From positions 1 through 15,600 of the forward strand of contig JAHDCA010000014.1 of NCBI GenBank assembly GCA_020630115.1: 15,600 bases of DNA, in the 5' to 3' direction. This DNA is from Candidatus Dojkabacteria bacterium (GTDB lineage Bacteria; Patescibacteriota; Dojkabacteria; SC72; JAHDCA01). Both the position numbers and the translations under genes were made by a program. Positions within the stretch are counted from its first letter, which is position 1. Each line of letters begins with the position of its first letter. The notes beneath the pieces are model-generated. The model saw nothing but the letters and a program-made list of their open reading frames with translations. It searched no databases and had not been told where the DNA came from. This document shows positions 1-9,717 of the stretch, in pieces.

Positions 1-3000
1 AAGTGATAGGCCATCGAAGTTATACTCACCATTAATATCAGTAGCAGTTATACCCACAACGTTACCTAAACTATCAGTTAATGTAACTTCTACACCTGGG
101 ATCGCAAGGTCACCAGATGCAAGATCAAAGATCCCATCACCGTCTAGATCCCAGAATATTTGGTTACCTATTGACCCGAAGATCTCACCAAAATTATTCT
201 CCAGACTATCATCATTCTCGATTAGAACGATCCCTGAGATTAAATTCACGTCCAAACCACCCTCAACAGTACCTATACCATGACCGGTTGAGCTGGTTGC
301 GCTATCATCATCTGACGTTCCTAATTGACCACCATCACTCTGCGTTGAAGCCATATCAGATGGCTGACTTTCTATAATAAAGTACCCATTCGCATCACTT
401 GGTGTAAGACCTGAGAAGTTATACTCACCCATTGTGTCTGTAGGTACAGGTGCGGTTAGTACAACTTGCGAAGGTACGCTTGAAGTTGATGTGTAAACAC
501 CAGCTCCGTATATCAACTCCATAATCAAGTCATACTCGCTTGGATAAATTGATGGATCAGGGGCAAAAACATTACCGTATATATCCTCACCACCTAGGAA
601 AATATCAACTGCGCTAATTCCTGATTCACCAGTAGAGATCTTTCCATCTTCATCAATATCATTAAATACAACTCCACTAATAGAATTTAAACCTGCACTT
701 AAAACCTCAAGCTCGTCAATATCACAATCATCTAAAATATTAAACTGTAAGCTATCAGTATTGATACAAACATTATTCTCAACTATATATCCACTTGTTA
801 ATAGATTGATATCATTATTCAAAATAGCAATTATCTTAACCTCACCTGTCTCACCAATTGGAAGATCTTCTCCCCCAGTAGCTCCACACGTAACAACACC
901 TGCTAATTCACTACAGCTTACTGCAATAGCACTTTGATCAGTATTGGTTGCAGTAGCTAACATGAAAGTAACATTTGGATCTAAAGTATCTACAACCGAC
1001 CAATTAGCCGCATCAAGATTTCCGTTATTGCCGTACTCAATAGTATAGATAATTGGTTCTCCAATATTTGCCATCACCAAATCACTTGCATTAAGCCCCA
1101 TCTTCTCTGAATAAACATTTGCATATGCTCCAATAATTGTCCTATCGTTATCATCATTATTATCTGGATCAGTTTCGTAAGTGGAAGACTCGATCTTAGT
1201 ATTATTAACTAGAAGATCTCCAGCGCTAACCAAAAGTTCGTCGATCTCTACTTGGATGGTTATGCTACCTTCTTCATTTGATTTAAGATCACCTGAAGCT
1301 GTTGTACAAGTAATTTCATTCACTCCATCATACAAACAAGTTATGTCTTGCTCGTAAGTACCTGCAATATTAGTTGTGTATGGATTGGTCAGAGTAACAG
1401 TTGTTGGATCAATTCCTACTGGCAGAATATCAGTTATTACAACATCTTCAGCAACTGAAGGACCGTTATTAGAGAAATCCAATGTATATGTCAAAGGTGC
1501 ACCTGCTACAATCTCCGAAATTGTTACAGCAGCAACATCAACTGTCTTAGTAATCTCTAGATCAGTCTGAATTAGGTCTAAAGTATCCTCGGAGCAGTTA
1601 TTACCAGTCGCGATTTCGTAAGTAGATGTGCCAATACATACATTGTTATAGATTGAACTGACAAATAGATCTTCTTCTTGTACTTGAACCTCAAATGTAA
1701 AATTAGGATTGTCATCACTTATGTAACTTGCTGTCCAAGAATGTAAACAAGGTGTTTCATCCATGTCAGTATTAGATTCAAAATCAAATTCAATACAGAA
1801 TTCTTGATTAGCCGCTTCATCTATTCCAGAAATATTAATCACTTCACCCTGACCACTACCAACAGCAAGACTTCCACCAAGTAATAACGAACCACCATTG
1901 TCACAAGATACTCCATCGTATTCAAAAAGTGAATAATCCAATAATGTCTCTTCTGGCAATGAATAATTTATAAAAAGTCTATCCCAAGAAGTAATTGCTG
2001 GATCTGACTCAACAAGGGAAACATAAGTACCACTTGATTCGTAGGAAGTTCCCGAAGATGCTGGCATACCGTTTACATTAGAAAGGTCGAAAGCATCAAA
2101 GATCGGTTCAGGAAGATTTGTTCCATCCATAGTTCTAAAGATATTATATGAGTCAGTACCGCTAGGATCGTTTGAGATCTCCATATTGTTTTGTGGTGCG
2201 TTTGTACTATCAAAGAAATAACTAATATCATCTGAAATTGTTGTACAACTCGTTGTTCCATTTTCGTCAGCAACACAATCACTAGGATTTGTTGAAGTAT
2301 CATTAAAATACAAGTTGAGATTACTACCGTGATTTTCACCTATTGCTCCACCAACAACTCCTCCAAAAACATTTACCGGATCAACAACAGTGAAACCCCT
2401 AGATATATTCGACTCATTGTATCCAACTATTCCACCACCATTTGTTCCATAAACTGTCATGTCACCTTGAGCAAAGACCTGACTAATTACTGAATTATTA
2501 GCCTCTCCAATTACTCCACCAACATGATTGTTACCAATAACCGATCCAGTATGACTCATGCCTTGTGAGTTACTATTATCAATATAGCCAACAACACCTC
2601 CAGTAAAGTCATTTCCATAAACACCACCACTGCTGTGATGGGCTCTGTTTAAAGTACCATGAGCATAACCAGCGACTCCACCTGTAAATTCACTTCCATA
2701 AACATTACCGTCAAATCTTGCTCTTTCTACATACCCATTAGAGTAACCTATCACCCCACCAACGTTCTGATCTCCAAACACCTCTCCTCTAGCATAATTA
2801 TATGTAAGTGTCTGACCATTACCTCTACCCATTACTCCACCAACGTTATCATCACCAGAAATTTGACCTGCTGAATAATTCCAGGCGACTCTATTTTTCT
2901 GACCAATCCCAACAACACCACCTGTAAAGTTCAAACCTCTAACTTCACCTGTATTATAATTGTAACTTATAGCTCCTGACTCGTGGTACCCGACCACACC

Positions 3001-6000
3001 TCCAAATGCGTCTCCACTAGGTGCAACAACAGTATCAAATGTTACCTGGGCGTTATTACTTGAGAAATTAATATATGAACCATCTTTCCCATTACCGAAA
3101 CTTTGACCTCCACCAACTAAACCACCAACGTAAGAAACTCCACCAACTTCTCCAGAAAGCACATCAACATTATCAACCCGACCATTTTCGATAATTCCTA
3201 CAACAGTACCAACGTAAGCTGTTCCAATTATATTAACATTAGTAAATTTAGTATTATGAAAGAACGAATCCTCACTCATAGCACCAAACACACCAACCTC
3301 ATCAGAACTAGCTCTATTGATATTTAGACCATCAATTGTAAACCCATTCCCATTAAACGTCCCTGTAAACGGAGTTGCTGTACTTCCTACTGGCATATAA
3401 CCATCACCGCTATTCCACCCACTTGTCATCGTACAATCAATATTATTTGTTAGTTCGTATGAACCATCAAGATCTGAACCCATTGCTTGTAAATCAACAC
3501 AATTACTAACAGGTATTGGATATACTCCTGAAGAGGTTACTGGTAGCGTTGTACCAGAGACATTCTGAATTGTTCCTCCAACATTTGATCCTATTAACCC
3601 CAAACCAGTTCCTGAACCTGAGATAGCACCCGTTGCAGAAACATTATCAATCAACCCTCGATTCTCACCTACCAAAAGTCCGACAAGATTATCACCACTT
3701 ACAAGAGCGTTATCTAAGTTTAGATTTCTAATCTCACCATTGTTTACGCCGAATAGTCCAGCGTGATGACCTGTACCATTCTCCCTATTAATAAATAGGT
3801 TTGAAATCGTGAATCCTAGTCCATCAAATCTTCCTGAGTAACCACCATAGATATCACCCAAAGGAAGCAGACCTTCAGGTGGCAGCATATGAGAACATTG
3901 ATTCATATCAATATCCGCTATCATAACCATATCTTCACCTCTATAATTCTGCATATCTATAATATCTTTACACGTACAGATCTTCTTAGGAGTTCCACCA
4001 AGACTTATACAACCGTCCGAACTAAGTGTTGAGTGAGATGATGAAGAGCTTACCTGAACACCTAATTTAACGTCATCACCTACAACATCTGTACTAGTAA
4101 AAGAACCAGCATAATGACTCATTAAACTTTCAGAATCAAAAGTACTAGGCGCAAGCAACGGATCACCAAAGACAACTCTGAAATTCGTTGTTAGACAATC
4201 ATTATCATTTGCGTCTGCTATCGGGACATAACTCCAAGTCACACCGTTATCACTCGAATATTCAACACTCGCCCCACTTGGCGCAGTTACAGAACCTACT
4301 TTGAAACACGTTCCTGCTGGGATGATTTCATTAATAACAACATCCTCAGCATTAGTATTTCCAGTATTGTTATATTCAATTGTGTATTCAACTACCTCTC
4401 CAGGATTTGTTGAAACATCAGTGTCATCAGCATTTCCACAAATTTCATCAGCACCACATGACATAGCCGATTTATAAGTTACTACGTCAGCTCGATAAAC
4501 AGTTACTGAAGACTGATCCGAATTATTACTTAAAATCTCTTCTGGTGGTATTTGATCAGTACCAACACTAGCAGTATTGGTTAACTCAGTTGAATCTAAA
4601 GTAGCTGGATCAATTGAACCATAAATTGTAAAAGTAGCTTGCGAACCAGGTGGCATACAAGTATTAGAATAATCAGATCCTCCCAAGACCCACTGAATCG
4701 TATCAGCATCTATATAAGAGAAGTCTATAGTTGGTGTTGATGCAACTGGATTACCTGATGAGTCTACAACATTGATAGGATTGTTATACGCATCCACTAA
4801 GCTAAGAGAAGTAAAGTTATGCGGCGTTGCATCAAGTACATAACCCGCTGGCAAGTCATCAGTAACTGTAACCATGCAAGCGTTTGTTGTACCTGAGTTA
4901 TAAATCGTAATATCGTAACTGAGCGCTGCTCCAGGATTTGTACCTGGGAATGCTCCTTCTACTGAACCACTCTTCTCTATGGAGAGGTCTACACCTGGTG
5001 TCTTTGTATCTACACTATCATCATTATTTGTATCATCAGCATCTTCAGTTGAAGAGTCTATCGTAACGTTATTTACCAGAGTCACACCAGCGTTTAGCTG
5101 TTCTAGCGTTACACCATTCACAGCTGAAACTGTAAGTTCAACAGTATGAGGACCATCCAGTTCACCAAGACTACCGATGACAACTGCGACGAATGTCACA
5201 TCCATACCTAAACTTGAAGAGCTCCAACCATTTGTTGCACTCAATGGATCTGTAGGATCAAAATTCGGTGCTGGAGAATTCAAAGGAGAATCATGAAAAT
5301 AAAACGTTTCAGAATTTGTTCCAATTGCACTTATGAATTCTACATCTGGAACTCCATCAGCCAGTATGCCCGGAGGGATATTTAGATCAGGAAGACTATC
5401 AATAAAATAAACATCTTGTGCAGTCTCCCTTGCGGCATTTCCATAAACGATTTCATATACGAAAGTTTCACCTGGAAGAACGACTGTCGGCGAGTATTTA
5501 TAAACATACGGGTCCGGTAATGGAGTCTCAACTTCTTCTTCATCAGAGTTAGGATAGTTATCATCCTCTGGTAAATCATTCTCGACTTCAACACCGTTGT
5601 TCAAACTTGTTCCAGGTACAGTGTCTGGATCAACGTTTACTGAGTAAAAGAAATTAATATCCCCACTATTACCTGGAATCTCCCCAACCGGCAAGAAACC
5701 TGAAGAATCAGAAACTATCCATTCCAGTGTTGTGCTTGCACTAGCACAAGGACCTCCAGTAATTGTTGGTTCACTTATGTTCCACGCTGGATTTGGTAGC
5801 AATGAACTTGTGGCTATATAACACAAACCTGCTGGGAGTGTATCAGTCACGACAACATTTTCAGCAGCTCTTTGCCCTTCATTTGACAAAAGAATTGAGT
5901 AATTAACATTCTCTCCCGATAACGGATCAAGACGATCAACGTTCTTCCTTACCCACAGATCTGGATTTTGAATCAGAACCGGATCATCAGTTTGTAAACA

Positions 6001-9000
6001 GAGTGAATTCGCATCATTTTCATAACAAGCGACAACATCGTTTATTAGAAGCGTCCCACTCTCTATCGAGTCAAGTGTAGTTACATTCAATCTTATCTGT
6101 CCCCCTTCTAACGAGTTCAAGTCACCACCTCTTAGCCCTGCTGCGATATCAACATCTACAGTAGTTGTACCATCAGGGTTAGGCGTAATTGTTACACTTG
6201 GGTTTGTTGTAATATCAATCTCACCACTTGGCATTCCTGATGCTATAGCATTGGCATTCCACGTGTGATGTAGACTATTAAGAGATACTCCATATGGCAA
6301 CGTATCAGTTATAGTCACAACGCTATCAACATTAGCGGTATTATTATGGTAGTCTACGTACCAATCAAAATCCTCAGTAGCATAAAAAGTCTCCCCATCA
6401 GAATATTTTTTAACATCAAGGCCTGGATCCGGGAGTATGGTTGTCATAACCTGGTTGCCGATTGCCTGAAGATTCTGATCAGAAAATATACCTGCATTAT
6501 TAAAGATAATTGAGCTAGTTGGCGAACCATCTGTCAATGGTCCGTACTGATCATAATCGTTACGAACAGTTAGACCAACAGTTCTAAGTATGTCTGTTTG
6601 AGTAATACTTGGCGAAAGTGTTGGATCGTCAACTAAATAAGCAACATATATTGGATTTAGCATTCCAGCAGGTGCTTCCCAAACACCAGGTGAAACCTCT
6701 TGTCCAACAGTAAATTCAGAATTAATTATAGATTGATCAAATGCTGAAAGCGGTGTAAGGTCAGCCGGTAATGGAGGCACAGAGTTTGAAAAGTAAACTG
6801 AACAGTTATTACATGTGAAACTATTGCCAACGCTATCTGTTCCAGATGTATATGCATTAACAAACACTGTTTCATCAGGGATTTTATCAACGACATAGCT
6901 CTGAGATGATGGTCCAGTCCCGTCATTGATAAAATTGATTGTATAATGAATTTCATCACCACTTGCAATAATGCTTTCATCCCTTTGTTTAAAGATAAAG
7001 AGATTTGGAATTGACTGAACACTTACAGTTTTAGCAAATGTATTACTTACTTCACCACAAAGATTATCATCAGCTCCACTTAACTCAACACTCAAATTAA
7101 AAGATGAATCATCAACTGCCCCTCCAGGTACGAAAATTTCAAAGTCAATAATATGCTGAGCACCAACAGGTATGTCACCCATGTTTATAGTAACTTTAGA
7201 AGGATCTGTTAAGTCTAGAACCCCTACAGTCGATGTAACTGAAGAAAAAACAACTGTAGTCATCACACCATTGATGTTTATCTGCGGATAAGGAATCTCC
7301 ACTACTGTATTGTAAGAAGTATCGTTACCATCATTTCGTAGTGTTAACTGATAGTCACCACTATCAAGTGCATAAATCTCGTTTGTACCTGTAAAATTAG
7401 AAGTTACTCCAAATTCCCCCATCGCTGGTATAACATGTGTCTTCTCAACATTATCAATATAAGTAATCGGAGAAGCTAAAGGAGCTACCGTTTCATTTGT
7501 AACAGATGTTGCAGCCTCATGTATATAAAAGTGGCCTGTATTATCGATTTCATAACTCGTACAAACATCAGCAGGAGTATCAATAGTTGTTTTTATCTCA
7601 GCCCTAACATTGGTTGGTGCCAAAGAGCACTCCCCGCTTATTGAAGGGAAATAATTGCTCTGAAGACAAGGAACGTAGAAAGCAACCCAATGAACATCTG
7701 CTGGGTCAGTTGGTACTGTAACCCAACCTGAACCCAAACTAGAAGGAGCTAAAGTGTAATCAACACCTGGATGAGTTGTAGGGCTAGAGAAGTCATTCCC
7801 TTCATAATAAAAAACTGTCCCATTAGCACTCGCAGGTAAGCTTGCTGAAACAAAGGTTGTACCTTGAGGAACCATATCAATCATCAAGATATCATCTATC
7901 TCAACGGCACTCGGGTTTTGTGTATATAAATAATAAGTAGCAGTTTCACCATAAGTCTGATAATCACTCGGAAAATCCGTATTGTCATCAACTCCAGCTC
8001 GAATCTCAACTGAGTCAACACCGTCACCTTTTGCGAAGGCTCCGTTTGGTGAGTCATCCAAACCAATACTTACCGCTTCATCATCAGTAATCCTAGATAT
8101 ATTATCCGCCTCTAAAGTAGCAACATTATCAATAACAGTTCCATCCGGACACCCATCATAATCAACCGAGAAGGAAACTGTATGACCAGCCCCAGGCTGC
8201 AAGTCAGGGATACCCCAAGTTATTTCACTACCTGAAATTGTTCCACCACTACCGCTTGTAATTCTCGAATAAGGATCTGCTATAGAGCATTCGTTTTGCA
8301 ACTTATCAATTATATCTACCAGTGAGTCTGTAATAACAGGATTAAAGATAGTTTCTCTAGCTGCTGGCGAGTAATCATTTCGAACAAATATACTGTATGA
8401 GATCTCTGTATCGAAACCTCCTCCATTATAAACGTAATTAGTTGAGTCTATAGAAACAACACCCGCAACACTCTTTCTGATATAAGGAGCTGGTGCTGAT
8501 TCAATTTCCCCTACTGCAGCATCACTAGTAGTAAGATCTCCTTGAAGGGAATCAATATTAGATACAACCTCATATTGGACACCATCTTCCAATCCATTCA
8601 AAGATTGAACCTTAAATCTCAATATTTCTGTATCACCCGCCTCGACAAAACCTAAGTCCCAGAAAATTGAGCCTTCTGGTACGTTTACACCACTTACAAC
8701 ACAGAAACCTGCTGAGTAGTTTGGAGTACTTACAGAACATTGCTCACCTGACTCTGAAGCACTACCATTAACATATGTTAAAACTGTATCTTGAGAGTAA
8801 GAAGGAGTAAAAGTCCCAGAGACCGCTGTAGGGATATTAGACCAAACTACTGTATCAGAAGAGTCAGCAAAACTGTTAGAGTAAAGGACTTCAACATTAA
8901 AGGTCTCACCCGCATCAATTACTGATGTAATATTGTTAGACACCAAATAAACTGGTAAAGGATCCCAATTAACAACCAACTCATTTATAACAGGAGAAAT

Positions 9001-9528
9001 ACTTGTTGTATTCTCAAGATTAACACGAACTTGTATACAATCATATGCCACACTATTTAGAGCTGAGATATTCACTATCCCTGATGAGGTAATTGGTAAA
9101 TTCTGAAAACCTGTGATCGGTACAGGATTAACTGAGCAGTCGTATAAAGAGACATTTAAATCAGAGAGTGATGCAAGTGAAGAATCTGACAGATCGATTG
9201 TCTCCCAGCCCTCAAAACTAGCAGGTGCAATTGGCACAGTTACAAAATACCCACCTGAGGCCCCAGAGTTAAGCGAAATCGTTCCAGCTAAAGAATCTAT
9301 AACGACATCTTCCCTAAGTGGATCACCAAGGGAGTCAGTATTTGATGCAACCTCAATTCCAACTTCAGAGCCGATAAAATCAACTGAGAATTCACCATCT
9401 GAATCATTATGGATAAAGCTAGCATTAACACTTCCAATATCTGGAAATATCTCAAGAATGCTTTGAAAAGGCAAAAATACAGTAACAAATATGTATAAAG
9501 TCAGAGTTAATACTCTTAAGTTTTTCAT
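1..9528 (-). CDS. Giant secreted DUF11 / GLUG / SdrD_B repeat surface protein (partial, 3' end beyond window)
   Basis: The frame is open for 3176 codons from an ATG at 9528 to the left edge, where the gene continues. Residues 1-36 form a signal peptide: M-K-N-L-R, a hydrophobic stretch, then a possible cleavage site after V-N-A. About eight DUF11-like beta-sandwich domains follow, recognised by repeated T-D-x-L-P-x-G motifs, for example near residues 1074, 1225 and 1555. Residues about 1820-2410 are a Gly-rich GLUG block (G-L-F-G, V-G-G-V-V-G motifs). Two more DUF11-like domains lie near residues 2700 and 2845. SdrD_B-like domains start near residue 2948 (G-V-V-F-N-D-I-D-E-D-G) and residue 3115 (D-L-D-G-D-G-I-F-D). 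The family suggests a secreted, stalk-like adhesin or envelope protein; the ligand is unknown. Any cell-surface anchor would lie past the edge. It is transcribed divergently from the RT operon. I checked roughly the first 1600 bases and several other segments codon by codon and found no stop. Confidence 0.93.
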   Translation of the reverse strand, partial: MKNLRVLTLTLYIFVTVFLPFQSILEIFPDIGSVNASFIHNDSDGEFSVDFIGSEVGIEVASNTDSLGDPLREDVVIDSLAGTISLNSGASGGYFVTVPIAPASFEGWETIDLSDSSLASLSDLNVSLYDCSVNPVPITGFQNLPITSSGIVNISALNSVAYDCIQVRVNLENTTSISPVINELVVNWDPLPVYLVSNNITSVIDAGETFNVEVLYSNSFADSSDTVVWSNIPTAVSGTFTPSYSQDTVLTYVNGSASESGEQCSVSTPNYSAGFCVVSGVNVPEGSIFWDLGFVEAGDTEILRFKVQSLNGLEDGVQYEVVSNIDSLQGDLTTSDAAVGEIESAPAPYIRKSVAGVVSIDSTNYVYNGGGFDTEISYSIFVRNDYSPAARETIFNPVITDSLVDIIDKLQNECSIADPYSRITSGSGGTISGSEITWGIPDLQPGAGHTVSFSVDYDGCPDGTVIDNVATLEADNISRITDDEAVSIGLDDSPNGAFAKGDGVDSVEIRAGVDDNTDFPSDYQTYGETATYYLYTQNPSAVEIDDILMIDMVPQGTTFVSASLPASANGTVFYYEGNDFSSPTTHPGVDYTLAPSSLGSGWVTVPTDPADVHWVAFYVPCLQSNYFPSISGECSLAPTNVRAEIKTTIDTPADVCTSYEIDNTGHFYIHEAATSVTNETVAPLASPITYIDNVEKTHVIPAMGEFGVTSNFTGTNEIYALDSGDYQLTLRNDGNDTSYNTVVEIPYPQININGVMTTVVFSSVTSTVGVLDLTDPSKVTINMGDIPVGAQHIIDFEIFVPGGAVDDSSFNLSVELSGADDNLCGEVSNTFAKTVSVQSIPNLFIFKQRDESIIASGDEIHYTINFINDGTGPSSQSYVVDKIPDETVFVNAYTSGTDSVGNSFTCNNCSVYFSNSVPPLPADLTPLSAFDQSIINSEFTVGQEVSPGVWEAPAGMLNPIYVAYLVDDPTLSPSITQTDILRTVGLTVRNDYDQYGPLTDGSPTSSIIFNNAGIFSDQNLQAIGNQVMTTILPDPGLDVKKYSDGETFYATEDFDWYVDYHNNTANVDSVVTITDTLPYGVSLNSLHHTWNANAIASGMPSGEIDITTNPSVTITPNPDGTTTVDVDIAAGLRGGDLNSLEGGQIRLNVTTLDSIESGTLLINDVVACYENDANSLCLQTDDPVLIQNPDLWVRKNVDRLDPLSGENVNYSILLSNEGQRAAENVVVTDTLPAGLCYIATSSLLPNPAWNISEPTITGGPCASASTTLEWIVSDSSGFLPVGEIPGNSGDINFFYSVNVDPDTVPGTSLNNGVEVENDLPEDDNYPNSDEEEVETPLPDPYVYKYSPTVVLPGETFVYEIVYGNAARETAQDVYFIDSLPDLNIPPGILADGVPDVEFISAIGTNSETFYFHDSPLNSPAPNFDPTDPLSATNGWSSSSLGMDVTFVAVVIGSLGELDGPHTVELTVSAVNGVTLEQLNAGVTLVNNVTIDSSTEDADDTNNDDSVDTKTPGVDLSIEKSGSVEGAFPGTNPGAALSYDITIYNSGTTNACMVTVTDDLPAGYVLDATPHNFTSLSLVDAYNNPINVVDSSGNPVASTPTIDFSYIDADTIQWVLGGSDYSNTCMPPGSQATFTIYGSIDPATLDSTELTNTASVGTDQIPPEEILSNNSDQSSVTVYRADVVTYKSAMSCGADEICGNADDTDVSTNPGEVVEYTIEYNNTGNTNAEDVVINEIIPAGTCFKVGSVTAPSGASVEYSSDNGVTWSYVPIADANDNDCLTTNFRVVFGDPLLAPSTFDSESLMSHYAGSFTSTDVVGDDVKLGVQVSSSSSHSTLSSDGCISLGGTPKKICTCKDIIDMQNYRGEDMVMIADIDMNQCSHMLPPEGLLPLGDIYGGYSGRFDGLGFTISNLFINRENGTGHHAGLFGVNNGEIRNLNLDNALVSGDNLVGLLVGENRGLIDNVSATGAISGSGTGLGLIGSNVGGTIQNVSGTTLPVTSSGVYPIPVSNCVDLQAMGSDLDGSYELTNNIDCTMTSGWNSGDGYMPVGSTATPFTGTFNGNGFTIDGLNINRASSDEVGVFGAMSEDSFFHNTKFTNVNIIGTAYVGTVVGIIENGRVDNVDVLSGEVGGVSYVGGLVGGGQSFGNGKDGSYINFSSNNAQVTFDTVVAPSGDAFGGVVGYHESGAISYNYNTGEVRGLNFTGGVVGIGQKNRVAWNYSAGQISGDDNVGGVMGRGNGQTLTYNYARGEVFGDQNVGGVIGYSNGYVERARFDGNVYGSEFTGGVAGYAHGTLNRAHHSSGGVYGNDFTGGVVGYIDNSNSQGMSHTGSVIGNNHVGGVIGEANNSVISQVFAQGDMTVYGTNGGGIVGYNESNISRGFTVVDPVNVFGGVVGGAIGENHGSNLNLYFNDTSTNPSDCVADENGTTSCTTISDDISYFFDSTNAPQNNMEISNDPSGTDSYNIFRTMDGTNLPEPIFDAFDLSNVNGMPASSGTSYESSGTYVSLVESDPAITSWDRLFINYSLPEETLLDYSLFEYDGVSCDNGGSLLLGGSLAVGSGQGEVINISGIDEAANQEFCIEFDFESNTDMDETPCLHSWTASYISDDNPNFTFEVQVQEEDLFVSSIYNNVCIGTSTYEIATGNNCSEDTLDLIQTDLEITKTVDVAAVTISEIVAGAPLTYTLDFSNNGPSVAEDVVITDILPVGIDPTTVTLTNPYTTNIAGTYEQDITCLYDGVNEITCTTASGDLKSNEEGSITIQVEIDELLVSAGDLLVNNTKIESSTYETDPDNNDDNDRTIIGAYANVYSEKMGLNASDLVMANIGEPIIYTIEYGNNGNLDAANWSVVDTLDPNVTFMLATATNTDQSAIAVSCSELAGVVTCGATGGEDLPIGETGEVKIIAILNNDINLLTSGYIVENNVCINTDSLQFNILDDCDIDELEVLSAGLNSISGVVFNDIDEDGKISTGESGISAVDIFLGGEDIYGNVFAPDPSIYPSEYDLIMELIYGAGVYTSTSSVPSQVVLTAPVPTDTMGEYNFSGLTPSDANGYFIIESQPSDMASTQSDGGQLGTSDDDSATSSTGHGIGTVEGGLDVNLISGIVLIENDDSLENNFGEIFGSIGNQIFWDLDGDGIFDLASGDLAIPGVEVTLTDSLGNVVGITATDINGEYNFDGLSL
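2345..3022 (-). repeat. In-frame 27-residue (81-bp) tandem GLUG-type repeats
   Basis: A plus-strand motif of the form acTCCACC (the Gly-Gly-Val part of G-G-V-V-G on the coding strand) recurs at 2345, 2429, 2513, 2594, 2675, 2753, 2834, 2915 and 2996. The spacings are 84, 84, 81, 81, 78, 81, 81 and 81 bases. Each unit encodes about 27 residues with a [F/V]-[T/x]-G-G-V-[V/I]-G core, then an Asn/Ser-rich turn and a second Gly. The units differ in most other positions, so this is an old protein-level repeat and not a recent DNA duplication. The fixed length suggests a beta-solenoid or beta-helix-like segment inside the stalk. Confidence 0.8.
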
Positions 9529-9559
9529 CTTAGGCAGTCTAATTTTATTACTCAACTAC

Positions 9560-9588
9560 AATTTACCGCTTCATACCACGATCGTCAA
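9560..9588 (-). promoter_or_regulatory. Candidate sigma70-type promoter for the giant surface protein
   Basis: On the minus strand a TTGACG box (9583-9588) stands 17 bases from a TAAATT box (9560-9565). This predicts a start near 9553 and a 5' leader of about 25 bases before the ATG at 9528. No strong Shine-Dalgarno precedes that ATG. The -35 matches 5 of 6 consensus bases and the -10 matches 4 of 6. It was found by eye only. Confidence 0.45.
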
Positions 9589-9661
9589 CAGATTTTGTAT
9601 AACAAATTCAATCGTAAAACACACGGCCCGATGAACACTGACAATTTACAGCTTACTAAAG

Positions 9662-9689
9662 TTGAACAACATAGAAATTTCGATATAAT
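9662..9689 (+). promoter_or_regulatory. Candidate promoter of the RT operon
   Basis: A perfect TATAAT (9684-9689) lies 16 bases after TTGAAC (9662-9667, 4 of 6 consensus bases). Transcription would begin near 9696. That places an A11 tract and about 150 bases of foldable sequence in the leader before the RT start codon at 9864. It is the only good promoter seen for the three plus-strand genes. Confidence 0.55.
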
Positions 9690-9717
9690 TGTTTAAAGTG
9701 CTTCAAAAAAAAAAATG

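Noticed and set aside
2073..9488. Short open frames on both strands within 1-9528 (for example 9113-9466 plus, 6726-7022 minus)
   Set aside because: They lie in other frames of the giant minus-strand gene and encode low-complexity Ser/Thr/Ile-rich peptides without ribosome sites.
1..9528. Diversity-generating retroelement in which the RT diversifies the neighbouring giant surface protein
   Set aside because: Motif B is Q-G-x-x-x-S-G and not the DGR [I/L/V]-G-x-x-x-S-Q, no template/variable repeat pair with A-specific differences was noticed, and the surface gene is divergent with its variable 3' end outside the window. A direct TR/VR search by alignment would settle it.
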